This document shows positions 17,976 to 25,645 of a stretch of DNA of 64,000 bases, in pieces. The DNA lies in the NCBI GenBank assembly GCA_964557125.1, contig CAZKYX010000002.1, positions 39,036 through 103,035 on the forward strand. The letters are read 5' to 3'. The notes below the pieces were generated by a model, which had not been told where the DNA came from, did not search any database, and saw only the letters and a program-made list of their open reading frames with translations. A program made the translations under genes and the position numbers. Source of the stretch: CAZKYX01 sp964557125 (lineage in GTDB: Bacteria; Patescibacteriota; Microgenomatia; Levybacterales; GWA1-39-11). Position 1 is the stretch's first letter. The number at the start of each line of letters is the position of its first letter.

Positions 17976-18019
17976 ACTTTCTCCTTAAAGCGTGTTTTTT
18001 GAACTCAATTGCTGGTTTA

Positions 18020-18229
18020 TCAGACAGTTGTAAAAACTGCCAGTATAACCCCGATGAGAAGAACTACTGCACTTGCCCAGAAGGCTTTAATTATAAGGCG
18101 TCTGTGAGTTAGCTTGAGTCCGTCAGTTCTATGGAGAAGATATACCCATTTCTTGTATATAGGGTATCCTATGCTTAGAATCACACCGAGTGCTCCAGCT
18201 AGGATAAGTATACTAATCAGAATTTCCAC
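18020..18229 (-). CDS. small two-helix membrane protein, first gene of unit U1
   Basis: 69 residues, starting with GTG (18229), chosen because AAAGGAG sits 5 nt upstream. Two hydrophobic helices (ILISILILAGALGVILSIGY and AFWASAVVLLIGVILAVFTT) flank a basic cytoplasmic loop (KKWVYLLHRTDGLKLTHRR). Similar in size and layout to the small membrane proteins of U7. Function unknown. Confidence 0.75.
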   Translation of the reverse strand: MEILISILILAGALGVILSIGYPIYKKWVYLLHRTDGLKLTHRRLIIKAFWASAVVLLIGVILAVFTTV

Positions 18230-18239
18230 CTTTTCTCCT

Positions 18240-18420
18240 TTTTCCTACGTATGTTAAAGAGCTTCGCTTCTTTTGAAGCTATGCAAACCCTTCCGTAGCT
18301 TTTCAGCGTAGGAGGGTAAATGTACATCCAAGCTCAAAAGATACACAGCGAGTGCGTAGTTTCTAACTTAGATAGAATAGCGGAATTATACCACGATTAT
18401 ACGAAAATAAAAACTATGAG
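18240..18420 (-). promoter_or_regulatory. U1 promoter and structured leader
   Basis: Minus strand: ATAGT next to a poor -35 (TTTTTA), 17-bp spacer, TATAAT at 18385-18390. The leader of about 140 nt contains CGCACTCGCTGTG, a hairpin CCTACGCTGAAAAGCTACGG, a boxA-like AGCTCTTTAACAT (18251-18263), then the pairing segment TACGTAGGA (18243-18251) and the Shine-Dalgarno of the first gene. Confidence 0.7.
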
Positions 18421-18489
18421 ATATTAATAGCGTATAGTTAGGATAGGGCACAGGGTATAGTTTGGAATTAAGGGGGGTGAGTTGGGAGC

Positions 18490-18542
18490 CCCACCGTTCT
18501 TATTACAGAACGGTGGGACAAATTGTTGAAATTACGTAGGTC
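18490..18542 (-). terminator. U2 trailer segment and 3' hairpin
   Basis: ACGTAGGTC (18534-18542) abuts the stop of the last U2 gene and is the exact reverse complement of GACCTACGT in the U2 leader (20163-20171). The hairpin stem CCCACCGTTCT / AGAACGGTGGG (18490-18517) is the same as in U1 with the loop inverted. Confidence 0.6.
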
Positions 18543-18905
18543 TTAAGCTGGGACCGCCCGTTTGAGCTTGAGCTCCTCAGCTTCGGTTGTAATGACCTCA
18601 AGAACACACGTGTTCTTTTGGAAATACACATGACTGGTTCTCCCATGTCTGTGTATGCACATGACAGCCGGCTTGTTGATGTAGGCCTCAAAAGGCCTGC
18701 CCGACTTGTCCATGTATGTACAGGAGATGAGTTCAAACTTCCCACGAATCCTTTCGAATTCGTCAGAAGAGATCGCAATCCTGATATTGGGCAGCCGGAT
18801 GTCATACCAGAAGTTTCCTTCTGTTTCGCAGCCGATTGGCCCGATGGCGAAGAGGAAATCTTCTTGGTTAACAATAAGACAACCACCGATACTAACTGGA
18901 TTCAT
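18543..18905 (-). CDS. hypothetical beta-rich protein, last gene of unit U2
   Basis: 120 residues from ATG at 18905, chosen because GGGAGGAAGAG precedes it directly; an open frame further upstream overlaps the previous gene. Beta-rich: IGGCLIVNQEDFLFAIGPIG, FELISCTYMDKSGRPFEAYI, SHVYFQKNTCVLEVIT. Four Cys are spread without a metal-site pattern. Not recognised; an OB- or SH3-like small barrel is possible. Confidence 0.7.
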   Translation of the reverse strand: MNPVSIGGCLIVNQEDFLFAIGPIGCETEGNFWYDIRLPNIRIAISSDEFERIRGKFELISCTYMDKSGRPFEAYINKPAVMCIHRHGRTSHVYFQKNTCVLEVITTEAEELKLKRAVPA

Positions 18906-18915
18906 CTCTTCCTCC

Positions 18916-19206
18916 CTAGTTTTGAACTGGTACGTGCGGGATTGGCTTGAGAGCATTTGTATCTGCCTCACTCCAATTTCCGTCGGTGAGATTGTTCAGA
19001 ATGATTTCTGACTCAGTGATTTTGTAGTTTGCCGCTGCAAGCAGGCTCTGATGCTTCTGGATTTCTCCTTGCGCGTCGTACTGACGCAAAAGTGCTTCGG
19101 CAAGTCTGCCTTTTTCAGCTTGAATTCTGGCTGCAAGGTCGTTTGCCATTTCCATGAGCCTGTCCATCCTTTCGTCTTTGGGTTCAGGATAGGGTAGAAT
19201 ACTCAT
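18916..19206 (-). CDS. small coiled-coil protein, unit U2
   Basis: 96 residues. A Pro-rich start (SILPYPEPKDER) leads into a long heptad-like helix (MDRLMEMANDLAARIQAEKG; RLAEALLRQYDAQGEIQKHQ), then a Pro-rich end. Shine-Dalgarno AAAGGTGA 5 nt upstream. Probably an oligomeric scaffold; no function recognised. Third gene of U2, 10 nt before the next gene. Confidence 0.7.
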   Translation of the reverse strand: MSILPYPEPKDERMDRLMEMANDLAARIQAEKGRLAEALLRQYDAQGEIQKHQSLLAAANYKITESEIILNNLTDGNWSEADTNALKPIPHVPVQN

Positions 19207-19277
19207 TTAGTTTCACCTTTCTTTACCGTGCCATTCTTTTCAGGCCGTCGGTGCTCGTTTTCCACGATGCTTCTCAT

Positions 19278-19616
19278 TTAGAAAATCTGCGGATTTAATC
19301 TGCGTATTTCTTGCAGTTCAGCTTCACAGAAAGCGTAATATGTGTTTGTTACCGATTGGTAGTAGTTTGCATATGCATTCAGTTGAAGACGAAGAGCTAG
19401 TTTTTTTGCAGCCCATGAGGTGACGATATGTTCTTTCCAGAAGGAATGGACAATCGGTAATGAGCGCCAAAAACCTGGCTTTGCCAATTTTTCGTTGAGT
19501 TCCATATCACTTTTATGTGACTCCTCATAAAACTCGACAAGGAATCTGCGAGTTCTTATATCAACATCCAGTTTTTCTTTGAGAATTCGTTCGCGCATAG
19601 AAATGTCACTTGTCAT
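19278..19616 (-). CDS. small helical protein, unit U2
   Basis: 112 residues from ATG at 19616, chosen for the strong AAAGGAG 6 nt upstream over an in-frame start six codons earlier. Highly charged helical N-terminal half, then SLPIVHSFWKEHIVTSWAAK and a C-terminal helix. Not recognised. It follows the kinase gene by 10 nt. Confidence 0.7.
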   Translation of the reverse strand: MTSDISMRERILKEKLDVDIRTRRFLVEFYEESHKSDMELNEKLAKPGFWRSLPIVHSFWKEHIVTSWAAKKLALRLQLNAYANYYQSVTNTYYAFCEAELQEIRRLNPQIF

Positions 19617-19626
19617 TTTTTCTCCT

Positions 19627-20043
19627 TTACCCAAGAACCGTTTGGAGGGTAAGAGTTTGCATCTTTGCCCTCATCGAATCGAGTTTGTATTGGGGCACGT
19701 TATGAGTGCTCTGGAAATTGCCGGTTGTGCGGACAAATCCAATTTCAATGCCCATCGTTACGGCGTGATGCACGTAGCGAGAGCATTCCCAAGTCTCAAT
19801 GTTGGTGTTATCAACGATGACAGTCTTGCCTTCGTTGAGCAAATCCTTGGCGCGTTCCAGATTCAGCCCATGATATGCACGAAGCATGTCAGGGTTGAAT
19901 TTGTAAACACCTCCGACCATAAAATAGTCGTCGGTGGAGCAGATGACGGCATTTTCGCCGATCTCATCCTTGAGCTCTTTTGCGCGCGTGCTTTTGCCGG
20001 ATCCCGGAAGACCTTGCATGATGATAAGCTTCTGATTTGCCAA
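19627..20043 (-). CDS. P-loop kinase of the N4BP2-like / polynucleotide-kinase-like family, first gene of unit U2
   Basis: 138 residues. Walker A GLPGSGKST at residues 11-19; the STDDYF segment at about 36-41, KFNPDMLRAYHGLNLERAKD, and VIVDNTNIETWECSRYV at about 75-90 match the AAA_33 proteins related to N4BP2 and phage T4 Pnkp kinase domains, which phosphorylate nucleic-acid 5' ends or small molecules. A lid-like RAKMQTL segment ends the protein; it is short for the family but not obviously truncated. GGAG lies upstream of the ATG. In phages such enzymes repair RNA; here the substrate is unknown. The best-supported enzyme among the U units. Confidence 0.85.
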   Translation of the reverse strand: MANQKLIIMQGLPGSGKSTRAKELKDEIGENAVICSTDDYFMVGGVYKFNPDMLRAYHGLNLERAKDLLNEGKTVIVDNTNIETWECSRYVHHAVTMGIEIGFVRTTGNFQSTHNVPQYKLDSMRAKMQTLTLQTVLG

Positions 20044-20049
20044 TTTCTC

Positions 20050-20356
20050 CTGCCTTTCTTATGACCAGTGAAGGACTTCCTTGAACTTACGCATACGCAC
20101 AGGGTAGGGAGGAACTTCATGGTTTCCTTTCAGTTGTTTTGGTTCGGGTTTCCCCAAACCTTGACCTACGTTGCCCCGCACCACAAGGGTGCAGGACTAT
20201 TTCAAAGAACCCTCTTTCGCTTAAGCTTCAGAAGGGCATGCTACCCAAAAGAGTTTAGCGATAGAGTTTTCTGCTCCCTCCATAACACAGCAAGTGCGTT
20301 AATTTAGGCACAGAATTAATAAGGCAATTATATCACGAAAGTGGGGTAAAATCAAA
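20050..20356 (-). promoter_or_regulatory. U2 promoter and structured leader
   Basis: Minus strand: ATAGT, -35 TTGATT (20350-20355), 17-bp spacer, TATAAT (20327-20332). The leader of about 280 nt carries CGCACTTGCTGTG, a hairpin CCCTTCTGAAGCTTAAGCGA (continuing AAGAGGG) also found in U6, boxA-like GGTTCTTTGAAAT (20199-20211), a GC-rich hairpin and the pairing segment ACGTAGGTC (20163-20171). A tiny ORF (MRKFKEVLHWS) precedes the kinase start but has no support. Confidence 0.7.
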
Positions 20357-20361
20357 AAACT

Positions 20362-20427
20362 ATAAGACGTTAATAGCGTGAAGTTAGGACAGGGTACAGC
20401 GTACAGTTTTGAACTTGGGAAAACGAA
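20362..20427 (-). other. upstream repeat block of U2 overlapping the U3 trailer
   Basis: Minus strand reads AACTGTACGCTGTACCCTGT then CCTAACTTCACGC, a block that also lies before U1, U11, U12 and U13. TTGAACTTG (20409-20417) pairs with CAAGTCCAA (20683-20691) at the U3 start with one G-U pair. No terminator hairpin is evident for U3. Confidence 0.45.
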
Positions 20428-20691
20428 TTATGAATTAGGGAAAAGTATTTTCCGGCCCGCCTCTTCATTTGAAGGGCGTGGCCGGAAGAGTGGAGTACGT
20501 ATATGAGGCTCCTCAGCCTCAAAGTTGGTGCGGCGGTCGTGCTGCTTGACCTTTTCGCGCGCGATGTTGCGGGCGAGCTTCTTGATGCGGTTCCAGCTGC
20601 CGTTGCAGCAGCAGGGGCACCCGTAGGGACCCAGCTTGCGCCCAGTGCCATTCCCGAAGAACGGCTTCTGGTGATACCGGAACAAGTCCAA
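20428..20691 (-). CDS. small basic Cys-cluster protein, unit U3
   Basis: 87 residues, starting with TTG (20691), supported by GGAG 7 nt upstream; no ATG is available in frame. Basic and probably nucleic-acid binding: DLFRYHQKPFFGNGTGRKLG, then PYGCPCCCNGSWNRIKKLAR, then NIAREKVKQHDRR. The CPCCC cluster could bind a metal but lacks a second Cys pair. Much more GC-rich than the flanks. The only gene of U3. Not recognised. Confidence 0.55.
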   Translation of the reverse strand: MDLFRYHQKPFFGNGTGRKLGPYGCPCCCNGSWNRIKKLARNIAREKVKQHDRRTNFEAEEPHIRTPLFRPRPSNEEAGRKILFPNS

Positions 20692-20800
20692 CTGTATACT
20701 CCAATTGTCAATGTGATTGGCCTCAAAGATACTGCTTATATATCAGTGAGACAAACCCACGTGAATTATACAGAAAAAGAGTTGGAAATTCAATACTATA
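20692..20800 (-). promoter_or_regulatory. U3 promoter and leader
   Basis: Minus strand: TTATAGTA, -35 TTGAAT (20788-20793), 17-bp spacer, TATAAT (20765-20770). The short leader contains boxA-like TCACATTGACAA (20705-20716) just before the Shine-Dalgarno. The pairing segment covers the TTG start itself. Confidence 0.6.
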
Positions 20801-20898
20801 AGATTAGGTTGCAGGTTACAGGTTACAGATTTCGGGTTTTAGGGAAATTTAAACAGCTAAATAACTAATAACTAATCACGAATAACAAATTTGTAGGT

Positions 20899-20948
20899 GT
20901 GCCCTGAGTGTTTTAAGCTCAGGGCACGATGTATTGGGTAGGAAAAGA
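20899..20948 (-). terminator. U4 trailer and 3' hairpin
   Basis: Perfect 10-bp stem GTGCCCTGAG / CTCAGGGCAC (20899-20927) after the last U4 gene. GTAGGAA (20938-20944, plus strand) is complementary to TTCCTAC over the U4 first-gene Shine-Dalgarno (21512-21518), with two further G-U pairs possible. This is the weakest pairing of the set. Confidence 0.55.
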
Positions 20949-21290
20949 TTAAGTGCTGATATCGATGTCTGAAAGACCCTCGGCGAGTGCGCCTAGGACT
21001 TCTCCGCTAGCTTCGGCTAGAGCTCCGGCAACGTCTCCAGCTCCCTCAAGGAGCTCTGGTAGGACTTGCCCTACTGCTCCAGCTCCATTGACAAGAGCAC
21101 CTCCCACGGCCTTTGCCCCTTCAAGGACAAGATGGGGCGGAATTGAGGTGATAAGCTCTTCAACAAGATCCGGTGAGGTTGCCATTACCTCAAATACGCC
21201 TTGGGTGGCTGCACCAACTTGATTGGCAATGCCTCCCAGAGCATTTGCAGCGGTGTTTTGGGCTCGTTTTCGCCTGTTAACTGGTTCCAC
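20949..21290 (-). CDS. Ala/Gly-rich helical protein, last gene of unit U4
   Basis: 113 residues from GTG (21290) overlapping the previous stop (TAGTG), with GAGGAG upstream. Basic start (EPVNRRKRAQ) then a long Ala/Gly/Val/Leu-rich amphipathic stretch (GAKAVGGALVNGAGAVGQVL; GAGDVAGALAEASGEVLGAL). It resembles bacteriocin- or scaffold-like low-complexity helices, but no leader peptide or Cys motif supports that. Function unknown. Confidence 0.7.
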   Translation of the reverse strand: MEPVNRRKRAQNTAANALGGIANQVGAATQGVFEVMATSPDLVEELITSIPPHLVLEGAKAVGGALVNGAGAVGQVLPELLEGAGDVAGALAEASGEVLGALAEGLSDIDIST

Positions 21291-21508
21291 TAATTTTTCT
21301 CCTCGTAAATGTCCCCAACAATGTATTTTTTGTTGGTTGGATTTTCTTTGACTTTGTATGTCTGGCGATGCTCATGAGATACAAATTCCGCTATCCTTTC
21401 CTCTGCCTCCTCACGAGAATTGTGTATGGATGCCACATAGGTGGTCGAATGCGCGTCAGTTCTCAGAACCAGATAGTTTATTTTTTCCCTTTCCCTTTTA
21501 ATGTGCAT
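21290..21508 (-). CDS. small alpha/beta protein, first gene of unit U4
   Basis: 72 residues. Layout HIKREREKINYLVLRTDAHS then helix REEAEERIAEFVSHEH and strands QTYKVKEN, KKYIVGDIYE, suggesting a small alpha/beta fold. Shine-Dalgarno TAGGAAGG 1-2 nt before the ATG; the same bases could pair with the U4 trailer. Not recognised. Confidence 0.7.
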   Translation of the reverse strand: MHIKREREKINYLVLRTDAHSTTYVASIHNSREEAEERIAEFVSHEHRQTYKVKENPTNKKYIVGDIYEEKN

Positions 21509-21650
21509 GCCTTCCTACTTGTACTTGTCAATAAAGACCAAGACGAGTTAAGGCGGGCTAACTAAAACCCAAATTACGCGTGCTTTTGTACGTAAGTAGA
21601 GCTTAGCAGATAAGGGATTATACCATATTAAGCCTATAGCATATAAGGTT
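21509..21650 (-). promoter_or_regulatory. U4 promoter and leader
   Basis: Minus strand: TATAAT at 21617-21622 with a poor -35 and no clear ATAGT block at the usual place. Leader about 100 nt with GCACGCGTAATTTGGG. It lacks a convincing boxA-like motif; CGCCTTAACTCG is the nearest. Confidence 0.5.
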
Positions 21651-21828
21651 ATAGCTTACAGGTTACAGGATGCGGATGAGTTTGGTAAATATATTAATTT
21701 ATTAGCTAAAACCTAAAACCCGAAACCTAAAACCTCATTCAAAAAATTACGTGATATGAATCTACGGGAGCTATTTGATAGAATAGGGATGGATAATAAA
21801 TAGCTAAATAGTTAATAGCTAATAGTTT

Positions 21829-24800
21829 ATGGAAGACAAAAACACAGAGAACAAATACAATCCACAAGAAATTGAGGCTAAATGGCAGGAGAAGTGGGAG
21901 TCTGATAAGACTTTTAGTATGGATATGGATAGGGCAGAAAACCCCTTTTATAACCTCATGATGTTCCCATACCCCTCAGCTGAAGGTCTTCATGTAGGAA
22001 ATATGTATGCTTTTACAGGGGCTGATGTGTATGCAAAATTCATGCGCATGCAAGGAAAGGATGTTCTTGAGCCTATTGGGCTTGATGGGTTTGGCATTCA
22101 CTCTGAGAATTACGCCATAAAAATTGGTCGTCACCCAAAAGAACAGTCAAAAAGCGCAGAGAAGAACTTTTACCGCCAACTAAAATCTATTGGAAATTCT
22201 TTTGATTGGGATAGAACAGTTGAGACCTATAGCCCTGATTATTATAAATGGACCCAGTGGCTTTTTACTGAAATGTTCCGTAAAGGGCTTGCTTACCGTA
22301 AAACGGCCCTCGTCAACTGGTGTCCAAAAGATTTAACTGTATTGTCAGATGAGCAAGTTATTGATGGTGAATGCGAGAGGTGCAGTACAAAAGTTGAGAA
22401 GCGTGACCTTGAACAGTGGTTCTTTAGAATAACAAGCTATGCTGACAGGCTTTTAGATGGGCTTGAGAATATTGATTGGACTGAAAAGGTGAAGACAGCC
22501 CAGCGCAACTGGATAGGGAAAAGTGAGGGTGCGCAGATTGATTTTCCTGTTCTTGAGGATAGAAATTTTGTACTGTTGCATGGCTATACCGGCTCAGTTG
22601 AGGCTAATTTCTTTCCATGGCTCAAAGAGAAGCTCTCAAAAGTAAGTACTTCAGTTTGGGCTGAGAATTTGCCTCACACCAACGCACCTGATGTAGAAAA
22701 ACAAGCTCAATTTGTGCTTGATAATGCTCGTTTTGATGAGAATACAGTACTTTTAGGACATAGCTTGGGAGCTGCAGTTGCGCTTAAGGTAGTTGAGAAG
22801 CTGAAGAGCCCCATAAAAAAGCTGGTGCTTGCAGCTGGCTTCATGCAGCCCGGATTTACAGACCATGCACGGCCATTTGAGGCTAGCTTTCATTGGGAAT
22901 TTGATAGTGAAGCTATAAAGAAAAATGTGGAGGAAATAATTATCCTGCGAGCTTCAAATGACTACGCTATCCCAGCAGAACGAGCTGATTACATAAAATC
23001 CCAAATTGGAGGAACAATTATTGATTTTGAGGCTGAAGATGAGCATATATGTGGTGAAATTGAGCCCATTGTTCTTGACAGTCTTTGTGCACGTCTTAAA
23101 GTCTTTACTACAAGACCAGATACCCTTTTTGGGGCTACTTTTATGGTAATAGCCCCAGAGCATCCGTTGGTTGAGGCAATGGTACATGGTAAATGGTCAA
23201 TGGCAAATACTGATGAGGTCAAAAAGTACGTAGAAGAAGTTGCCGGAAAGAGTGATATTGAGAGAACCCATGCGGCAAGCTCAGGGCAAGCAGGTTCAGC
23301 GGAGGAGAAAACAGGGGTTGATTCCGGTCTTTTTGTGCTCAATCCCGCGAATATGAAAAAAATTCCAATATGGGTGGCAGATTACGTCTTGGCTGGCTAT
23401 GGGACGGGCGCCATAATGGCAGTTCCCGCTCATGACCAGAGAGACTTCGCGACTGCTAAGAAGTATGGTCTACCGATTGTCCCAGTAATTCAACCAAAAC
23501 AACCAAATGAATATAATCCAACTGAGGAGCCATATATAGGTAACGGGGAGATTATAGGCTCTGATGAGTGGAATGGTTTTCACGCGCCAAAAGATATGGG
23601 GAAAGTCATAAGTTGGCTTGAAGAAAAGGGAATTGGCCTCAAAAAGAGTAACTATCATCTTCGGGATTGGCTTATTTCAAGGCAGAGATACTGGGGGGCT
23701 CCAATTCCTATGATTTATTGTGAAGACTGTGCAAAGAGATACAAAGGTCAAGTAGAAAATATGCCCGGTTGGTATGCGGAAAAGCCTGAAAATTTGCCCG
23801 TTCTGCTTCCGGACGTGCAAAATTGGAGACCTGAGGGGACAGGCAGCTCTCCATTAGCCTCACACCCCGAATTTTATGAGACTACTTGCCCTGAATGTAA
23901 GGGAAAAGCTCGACGAGAAACAGATGTGTCTGATACATTTTTAGATAGTTCGTGGTATTTTTTAAGATATCCATCAACTGATATAGAAAACAATGCTTTT
24001 GATATAGAAAGGACAAGGAAGTGGCTACCGGTTAATATGTACATTGGCGGAGCTGAGCACAGTGTATTACACCTCTTGTATTCACGTTTTGTCACAATGG
24101 TATTGAAAGATTTGGGATTGGTAGAGTTTGACGAACCATTTACAAAGTTCTTTGCTCACGGGCTTATCATCAAAGATGGTGCAAAGATGAGTAAAAGCAA
24201 GGGAAATGTAGTTGTTCCAGACGAATATATAAGAAAATATGGGGCTGATAGCCTGAGAGCATACTTAATGTTTTTGGGAGCTTATTCTGATGGTGGAGAT
24301 TTTCGAGATAGTGGAATAGATGGAATGCATAAATTCTTGAGAAAAGTATGGAAGTTACTTTCAAATGTCACTGCGAGCGATAGCACGGCAGTCTTTGAGG
24401 ATGCAGACAAGCTTAAATTTATGCACAAAACCATCAAAAGAGTCACCAAAGACATTGGGGAATTTGGGTACAACACTGCTATTGCAGGTCTTATGGAATG
24501 GTATAACTTCCTTATCAAACAGTTAACAATTGACAAGCAACAATTAACTAGGGAGGAGACGGAAGTATTTTTGAAGCTTTTGGCGCCTTTCGCGCCTCAT
24601 ATGACTGAAGAGCTGTGGCAACAAACTCAGATTACAGATTACAGACGACAGATTACAGAATCTCAGAAATCAGAGATCGGAAATCAGAAATCTATTCATT
24701 TGGAAAAGTGGCCTGAATTTGAGGAAAAATATCTCGTGTCATCAACTGCGCTTATTATCGTTCAGGTAAATGGTAAAAAGCGGGGAGAGTTGACAGTTGA

Positions 24801-24930
24801 CAGTTCACAGTTAACAGTTAACAAAGAGATTGAAGAGATGGGTAAGGAGATAGCAGCAAAATATCTTGAAGGTAATGAAGTCAAGAAAACAATCTACGTA
24901 AAAGGAAAGATACTTAATTTTGTTATATAG
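21829..24930 (+). CDS. leuS: leucyl-tRNA synthetase with an inserted RBBP9/YdeN-like alpha/beta-hydrolase domain
   Basis: 1033 residues; bacterial LeuRS is usually 800-870. It charges tRNA-Leu. HIGH-type HVGN at 55-58, KMSKS at 786-790, CP1 editing signatures TTRPDTLFG (427-435) and HDQRD (535-539), a Cys-containing Zn region (CPECKGKARR) and the QVNGKKRG C-terminal motif are present, so charging and editing should work. Between SEGAQIDFPV and LKVFTTRPD, exactly where CP1 begins, about 176 residues (245-420) are inserted: LLHGYTGSVEANFFPWLKEK, GHSLG with Ser312, RASNDY with Asp378 and EDEH with His406, a full putative catalytic triad of an RBBP9/YdeN-type serine hydrolase. Two short stretches near the C-terminus (QITDYRRQITESQKSEIGNQ; LTVDSSQLTVN) are translated intergenic repeats. 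No Shine-Dalgarno site. It stands upstream of comEA on the same strand. Confidence 0.95.
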   Translation: MEDKNTENKYNPQEIEAKWQEKWESDKTFSMDMDRAENPFYNLMMFPYPSAEGLHVGNMYAFTGADVYAKFMRMQGKDVLEPIGLDGFGIHSENYAIKIGRHPKEQSKSAEKNFYRQLKSIGNSFDWDRTVETYSPDYYKWTQWLFTEMFRKGLAYRKTALVNWCPKDLTVLSDEQVIDGECERCSTKVEKRDLEQWFFRITSYADRLLDGLENIDWTEKVKTAQRNWIGKSEGAQIDFPVLEDRNFVLLHGYTGSVEANFFPWLKEKLSKVSTSVWAENLPHTNAPDVEKQAQFVLDNARFDENTVLLGHSLGAAVALKVVEKLKSPIKKLVLAAGFMQPGFTDHARPFEASFHWEFDSEAIKKNVEEIIILRASNDYAIPAERADYIKSQIGGTIIDFEAEDEHICGEIEPIVLDSLCARLKVFTTRPDTLFGATFMVIAPEHPLVEAMVHGKWSMANTDEVKKYVEEVAGKSDIERTHAASSGQAGSAEEKTGVDSGLFVLNPANMKKIPIWVADYVLAGYGTGAIMAVPAHDQRDFATAKKYGLPIVPVIQPKQPNEYNPTEEPYIGNGEIIGSDEWNGFHAPKDMGKVISWLEEKGIGLKKSNYHLRDWLISRQRYWGAPIPMIYCEDCAKRYKGQVENMPGWYAEKPENLPVLLPDVQNWRPEGTGSSPLASHPEFYETTCPECKGKARRETDVSDTFLDSSWYFLRYPSTDIENNAFDIERTRKWLPVNMYIGGAEHSVLHLLYSRFVTMVLKDLGLVEFDEPFTKFFAHGLIIKDGAKMSKSKGNVVVPDEYIRKYGADSLRAYLMFLGAYSDGGDFRDSGIDGMHKFLRKVWKLLSNVTASDSTAVFEDADKLKFMHKTIKRVTKDIGEFGYNTAIAGLMEWYNFLIKQLTIDKQQLTREETEVFLKLLAPFAPHMTEELWQQTQITDYRRQITESQKSEIGNQKSIHLEKWPEFEEKYLVSSTALIIVQVNGKKRGELTVDSSQLTVNKEIEEMGKEIAAKYLEGNEVKKTIYVKGKILNFVI

Positions 24931-25008
24931 AATATATTCTTCGACTAAGGACATAGTCCGCATGGAGAAGTTCTCGACAAGCTCGAACAATATGTGTACG
25001 ATAAATTA

Positions 25009-25644
25009 ATGGAGGATTCGTCAGGTTTTGCATCTGAAATAGCCCCATTTCTTAAAAAGAATATACTTCTCATTGTTCTCTTCGGTATTTCAGTTAGCCT
25101 CATCGGAGTTGGGGTAGTTCAGTATCTCAAGCCACAAAAACCTCAAATTGAATTTTCAAGTGCGACTTCCTCACAGGTAAAAGGTGTGACGGCTACTGGT
25201 GTCAAAATTTTAGTAGACGTTAGCGGGGAGGTTATGAGGTCTGGAGTATATGAGTTGTCAGATGGGTCACGAATTCAAGATGCGCTTGTGGCAGCTGGAG
25301 GGCTAAGTGAAAATGCAGACAGAGAATACATTTCCAAAAGAGTCAACCTTGCTCAAAAAATAACTGATGGAGCAAAGCTATATTTTCCTTCGAAAAACGA
25401 AACACCAATCACAACTACAGCAAATGACAGTACTGATTCATTCATAGATTCTGCAGTTTCTAGTGGCATTAGTATTAATTCAGCGAGTCAATCAGAGTTG
25501 GAAAGTCTTCCCAAAATAGGAAGCGTAACTGCGCAAAAAATAATCAATGGAAGACCCTATAGTTCTGTAGAAGAATTGGTAACCAAGAAGGCAATTACCC
25601 AAAAAACTCTTGATGCAATTAAGGCAAGTATTACTGTGTATTAA
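25009..25644 (+). CDS. comEA: ComEA-like competence DNA-binding protein
   Basis: About 211 residues. N-terminal membrane anchor (ILLIVLFGISVSLIGVGVVQ), an SLBB-like domain (VKILVDVSGEVMRSGVYELS, then GGLSENADREYISKRVNLAQ), a Ser/Thr linker, and a C-terminal helix-hairpin-helix (SINSASQSELESLPKIGSVT; AQKIINGRPY). This is the standard ComEA layout: it binds incoming double-stranded DNA outside the membrane and hands it to ComEC. I favour ATG 25009; a GTG five codons upstream is possible. It ends 1 nt before the comEC start, so they are co-transcribed. Confidence 0.9.
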   Translation: MEDSSGFASEIAPFLKKNILLIVLFGISVSLIGVGVVQYLKPQKPQIEFSSATSSQVKGVTATGVKILVDVSGEVMRSGVYELSDGSRIQDALVAAGGLSENADREYISKRVNLAQKITDGAKLYFPSKNETPITTTANDSTDSFIDSAVSSGISINSASQSELESLPKIGSVTAQKIINGRPYSSVEELVTKKAITQKTLDAIKASITVY

Positions 25645-25645
25645 T

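Noticed and set aside
19863..20120. 85-codon frame overlapping the U2 kinase start
   Set aside because: Out of frame with the well-conserved kinase for most of its length; likely a shadow. A tiny ORF in the same leader was also not accepted.
18413..20361. CRISPR array suspected from repeated blocks around U1-U4
   Set aside because: The repeats are promoter, leader and hairpin copies at irregular spacing with genes between them; no regular repeat-spacer pattern and no cas genes.
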